DNA of 25,751 nucleotides from JBLNDG01 sp050261415 (GTDB lineage Bacteria; Bacillota; Clostridia; Lutisporales; Lutisporaceae): positions 1 to 25,751 of the forward strand of contig JBLNDG010000078.1 of the NCBI GenBank assembly GCA_050261415.1. The letters run 5' to 3'. Position numbers and translations under genes: made by a program. This document shows positions 22,692 to 25,751 of the stretch, one piece after another (the first letter of the stretch is position 1; each line of letters starts with the position of its first letter). The notes below the pieces were generated by a model that saw only the letters and a list, made by a program, of their open reading frames with translations, made no database searches and was not told the origin of the DNA.

Positions 22692-22784
22692 TGGTGGAGG
22701 CTAGAGGAATAGAACCCCTTCGATCCGTTCGTATGGGGCATTCCCCCATACGACGGATGCAAACATTCTATCCCCCTCTTCGAG
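22692..22784 (-). repeat. Long imperfect palindrome ending like a tRNA 3' end
   Basis: Read on the minus strand, the 3' end is AGGGG-TTCTATT-CCTCT (a 5-bp T-arm with a 7-base loop), then AGCCTCC, A and CCA: the layout of a tRNA T-arm, acceptor strand, discriminator and CCA. What precedes it is not a normal tRNA body but a 17-bp hairpin (22722-22759, arms GATCCGTTCGTATGGGG / CCCCATACGACGGATGC, one bulge). An outer pairing AGAGGAATAGAA / TTCTATCCCCCTCT (22703-22779) surrounds it. No D-arm or anticodon arm is visible. It may be a tRNA or tmRNA remnant, an attachment-site scar or a small mobile palindrome. The rest of 22511-22814 is AT-rich and empty. Confidence 0.55.
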
Positions 22785-22814
22785 TGATCTTCTGTTGCCC
22801 TTTTATCTTTAGTT

Positions 22815-23958
22815 TTATTTGCCGGTATTTACGAATATCGGATTTGAGTATAACCACAAATCTGCATAGGCTTTAGCCGCATCGTTAGAACCCATCAGTT
22901 CATCAATAAAAGGAATTTCCTGAACGCATGCCGTCAACAATCGCTCCAGCCTTGTTTTCAGTAACATAGGTATAGCTTTTTGCATACTCGCCGGGCCAGA
23001 AATCCGAATCAGCGTTATCGTGGAAATCGGAGTTGACAAATACCCAGAAATGACGTCCTTCACCCAGGAGTGCATCCCAGAGGCCGCCTACTTTTGCTGT
23101 CATGTAGTCTGCACCGCCGTATGTACGTGCCTTGGCAAAATCTTTGTTATAATTCTTCGTATCGGCCGGGTCGCTGCTGAAGTTGCCATAGCCGCCTCTA
23201 TCCTTTTCCTTCTGGTGCCCCGGGAAACCTTCCATTCCGAAGCAAACATCGGGAGCGGCATTATTCAGGTCACGGATGTCGGCTATAGTATATTTTAATT
23301 TTCTTGAAGGGTGGTTCAACAGGAAGTAACCGCTGCTCTTATAGTTGGTCTGGAGCCATTTTGCGCCTGCTACGGCATCTGCATGCGTGGTATTGGTCTT
23401 CGGCAGACCTTCAAAGCTCCTGCTGGTATCCAAATCACTCTGGTCGAACTGGTACTCAAAATCGCTTATAGGTTTCGGGCTGTTGGCAACAATTGCAACG
23501 CTGGCGTGCTCATGCGTGGGAACATTCCATTCAACTCCCTGAAGGAGAATCTTGTTTGCATATTGCTGCTGAAGCTTCTGGACGACAGGAAAGGAGTAAT
23601 CCCTGAGGGTGATCCATCTCCAGATCGTGTAGTCCACATTTTTACCTGACACATCCAGGAGTTGACTGCCAGTCGGGCAGACAAACTGGTCGCCAAGAGG
23701 ATCTCTGGTAGATGTCCCTCCATGCTCGGAATTTGCCATCCAATCTAGGCCGAAATCTACAAATGCATTTTTTACTACATCAGCTTCTGTCTTATTTCCA
23801 TCCGTCAGATAGGTATGCGTGTGGAAATCTCCTGCGACATATCTGCCGGCGGGTGATTTCGCAGTATTCTCTGCCCATGTTCCGGTGCCGGCAACCATAC
23901 TCAATAGTAATACGAAGGAAAAAAACATAATCAATTTCCGCGAATTTTTTGTTTTCAT
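22815..23958 (-). pseudogene. Secreted PHP-domain phosphoesterase-like protein with internal deletion
   Basis: Starts MKTKNSRKLIMFFSFVLLLSMVAG, a signal peptide with likely cleavage after GTGTWA. The PHP-type metal motif GDFHTHTYLTDG (about 44-55) follows, with the later ligands in NSEHGG, GVEWNVPTHEH and VNSDFHDN. The frame ends at GMRSGNSFY (stop near 22903). Directly after, one base over, the sequence continues IDELMGSNDAAKAYADLWLY and SNPIFVNTGK to a stop at 22815. That segment is, to my knowledge, the normal C-terminus of such proteins. In full-length relatives a domain of roughly 100 or more residues lies between 'RSGNSF' and this tail, so an internal deletion that also shifted the frame is the best explanation. 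The PHP domain itself is complete and could still be made and exported as a 351-aa protein. Confidence 0.7.
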
Positions 23959-24040
23959 AATCCATAACCTCTCTTTTTTTATTTTGACTATATATTAAAA
24001 TAAAAATGTTAAAGACGCTAAAAGAATTGGTGTCGACGGC

Positions 24041-24249
24041 TTATCCAGGTAAAAATAAGCAATAGTACCAGTCGTCATCGAACCTTTCAAATATGACTCC
24101 ATCATCTATTAAATAAATATAATTAGTATAAAACTCGCGACATACAGTATCAATTGGCTCGACTAAAAGATGATTTTGAGAGAGTGCAGCGTCGTATCGA
24201 CACAGCTGTTAAAGAAAAGCCATCTGGAGAAGAAAGCAAGTATTCATAA
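24041..24249. other. Two overlapping orphan reading frames in a gene-free stretch
   Basis: On the + strand 24127-24249 is open without ATG and reads RDIQYQLARLKDDFERVQRR followed by IDTAVKEKPSGEESKYS, a helical, coiled-coil-like tail. On the minus strand 24208-24041 is open and reads LLVEPIDTVCREFYTNYIYL, then IDDGVIFERFDDDWYYCLFLPG and a stop, also protein-like. They overlap, so at most one was coding. I recognise neither. Both lack a start and upstream part, which fits gene debris. The remainder of 23959-24333 holds only the 24277 repeat. Confidence 0.35.
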
Positions 24250-24276
24250 TGCGTCAGTTACCTCAAAGCCACACCC

Positions 24277-24308
24277 AATCCCAAGGTGCGGGAAACCCCG
24301 GGTTGAAC
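24277..24308. repeat. 32-nt dispersed repeat, copy 2
   Basis: AATCCCAAGGTGCGGGAAA followed by CCCCGGGTTGAAC, the same as 12088-12118 apart from one A/G change and one extra A. It lies about 25 nt before the point where UvrA-like coding sequence starts abruptly, so it marks the left edge of that truncated gene. Confidence 0.75.
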
Positions 24309-24333
24309 GAGCAGGCAAACCTAGACTTCCTCA

Positions 24334-25345
24334 TTGTTTTTCAATACTCTTGATCAATTTAATTTTCCTGCTTTCACTACAGGTGCCTGGCGTTGGAAAA
24401 GGTATGCCTACAGCGGCCTTTTCGATCTAAATAAGAAAATAAAGGACTATTCCAAGGAGGAGCTTGATTTATTCCTGTATTCCCCTCAAATCAAGCTTAA
24501 AAACCCACCTGCCCAATGGCCCAAATCCGCCAAATTTGAAGGGATTTACCCCAGAATGTACACGAGTATAATAAACACCAAAGAAGGTAAGCTCCATCAG
24601 AAAACACTGGACAAAATGATAGCAACCCACATATGCCCGGAATGCGGCGGCTCAAGACTAAATGAAAAGGTACGAAGCTGTAAAATAAACGGCAAAAATA
24701 TTGCCGGTGTTACCGAAATGTCCATACCTGATGTAATAGAATTTGTAAAAACCATAGATAATTATCTGGCGCAAGACTTGAAAAGGGAGCTCACAAAACG
24801 TCTTACAGCCTTGATGGAAATCGGCCTTGGATATCTCTCCCTGAACAGGAGCATTGGAACCTTATCCGGTGGTGAAGCTCAAAGGATAAAAATTGCCAAG
24901 TACATCAATTTAGCCTTGACGGATATTGTCTATGTGCTTGATGAACCCAGTGTAGGCCTTCACTCGCATGATATAAAGCTTCTGAAAGACTCCCTCATCA
25001 AGCTGAGAAACCATGGAAACACAATTTTGATTTTAGAGCACCACAGGGAAATTATAAAAATAGCAGATTATGTAATTGATATGGGACCAAAGGCAGGAAT
25101 CCACGGCGGTGAAATAATATTCAAAGGCACATATCTCGAACTTGTAAATTCCGATAACCTTACCGAAAAACTGATAAAAAACAAGGAGCCGCTTAAAGCA
25201 AATTTACGGAAGCCGGCTGATTGGTTTTTTATTGAAAATGCTGATCTGCACAACCTGAAGAATATTTCTGCTAGACTCCCATTAGGTGTCCTAACAGTGA
25301 TTGCAGGGGTTGCAGGCTCCGGTAAAAGCTCTCTCATGGAATTCT
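24334..25345 (+). pseudogene. UvrA-like ABC ATPase, truncated at both ends
   Basis: About 337 codons from the middle of a short UvrA-like (class II) protein of roughly 750 residues. Coding similarity starts near DQFNFPAFTTGAWRWKRYAY without a credible start (TTG at 24334, no ribosome binding site). It includes the zinc-module pair CPECGGSRL (101-109), the ABC signature LSGGEAQR (177-184), Walker B VYVLDEPSVGLH (199-210) and the second Walker A GVAGSGKSS (325-333). It ends at LMEF, where the DNA switches to the reverse-oriented helicase. The first ATP site's Walker A and the second signature/Walker B are missing, so it cannot work. Such proteins are linked to DNA damage or drug tolerance. The open frame running on to 25446 is antisense to the helicase and is not real. 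Confidence 0.85.
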
Positions 25346-25751
25346 TCCGATTTAGTCCTTGTTATTATTCCGATAGATTTATAACCCTTCTCCCTATATG
25401 TTTTTATATCCTCAATAATTCTTTCTTTTATAGCCTCTTCATTTGAAAAGTCACTGACTAAAGGTTCATCTCCGTGTCTTTCTACTGATTCATCAGTAAT
25501 TTCCCTATTCGGCAGCATTCTTGAAAACTTTTTAATCTCCATTGTAGATCTATAGCTTTTAGCTAAATTTATTACGCAGGTATTATCCTCTGGGAATATG
25601 TGAGATATATTATTATATTCACTTACATTCATGAATGGGTTTATAGATTGATTAAGATCACCCAACATAGTTATGCCGGCATGATTAAAAAGCTGGTAGA
25701 AAATTTCATATTGAAGCGGTGTATAATCCTGAGCCTCATCAATAATAACGT
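25339..25751 (-). pseudogene. HelD/UvrD-like superfamily 1 helicase fragment (5' end outside window)
   Basis: The minus strand enters with VIIDEAQDYTPLQYEIFYQL (motif II, Walker B DEAQD) and continues GITMLGDLNQSINPF (motif III, GDxxQ). INLAKSYRSTMEI (motif IV) and IGIITRTKSE follow. This is the helicase core of HelD-type or UvrD/Rep-type proteins; the LAKSYRST pattern and the spacing favour HelD, which removes stalled RNA polymerase in Gram-positive bacteria. At EEF (GAATTC, 25339-25344) similarity stops. The frame then runs antisense through uvrA-like DNA to a stop at 25291, so motifs V-VI are lost. The upstream part lies beyond the window, so only the 3' truncation can be judged. Confidence 0.75.

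Noticed and set aside
22646..22876. 76-codon + frame reading MVEARGIEPLRS...
   Set aside because: This is the kind of spurious translation produced by the antisense of a tRNA-like 3' end (TGGTGGAGGC...GAACCCC). It overlaps the palindrome and has no ribosome binding site.
25346..25446. C-terminal extension of the uvrA-like frame
   Set aside because: Beyond GAATTC the frame is antisense to the helicase fragment; the residues are low-complexity and unlike any UvrA.
1..25751. CRISPR array, intact transposase, phage genes, defence system
   Set aside because: No regularly spaced direct repeats and no cas, transposase, integrase or toxin-antitoxin genes were seen on either strand.

Overview
The window looks like chromosomal DNA of a low-GC, anaerobic, spore-forming clostridium (inference). 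The support is a bifunctional AdhE, a type III glutamine synthetase beside a type I enzyme, PyrR-type and yybP-ykoY-type leaders, an ANTAR regulator, a YmaF-family protein and strong AGGAGG-type ribosome binding sites. I have no species-level evidence.

Left part (1-9.4 kb), largely intact housekeeping genes. A cut-off hydantoinase/dihydropyrimidinase gene (-) diverges from adhE (+). adhE converges on carB-carA (-), which has a complete pyrimidine attenuation leader: promoter, PyrR-binding loop and terminator. Next on the minus strand is a UPF0016/GDT1 membrane protein, probably a Mn2+ exporter. It sits under a yybP-ykoY Mn2+ riboswitch whose expression platform appears to be duplicated. A scrap of a secreted M6-type protease abuts its 3' end.

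Middle (9.5-18.5 kb). There is a small membrane protein, a His-rich YmaF repeat protein, an MFS exporter and a nitrogen-assimilation block on the minus strand: asnB, glnN (GSIII), glnA (GSI) and an ANTAR antiterminator protein. The glnN leader carries two hairpins with hexaloops of the A1/G4 type that ANTAR proteins bind. The second overlaps an intrinsic terminator. The ANTAR gene lies just behind glnA, so the block looks like a self-contained circuit in which the regulator controls GSIII by transcription antitermination. The receiver domain of this regulator has lost its phosphorylatable Asp, which argues against a simple phosphorelay input.

Right part (18.7-25.75 kb), mostly gene decay. It holds the 3' part of a D-Ala-D-Ala carboxypeptidase, a frameshifted MoxR ATPase with a DUF58 partner carrying an internal deletion, a secreted PHP-domain protein with an internal deletion, a UvrA-like gene cut at both ends, and a HelD-like helicase fused head-on to it at a GAATTC. 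The only intact gene is a single-domain bacteriohemerythrin with a His-to-Gln change at a predicted iron ligand. Related terminator-linked repeats, a tRNA-3'-end-like palindrome and a two-copy 31-32 nt repeat lie between the broken genes.

I saw no rRNA, complete tRNA, CRISPR array, intact transposase or phage gene. The strongest unusual items are the ANTAR/GSIII leader with its degenerate receiver, the duplicated riboswitch platform, and the repeat-rich decay zone.
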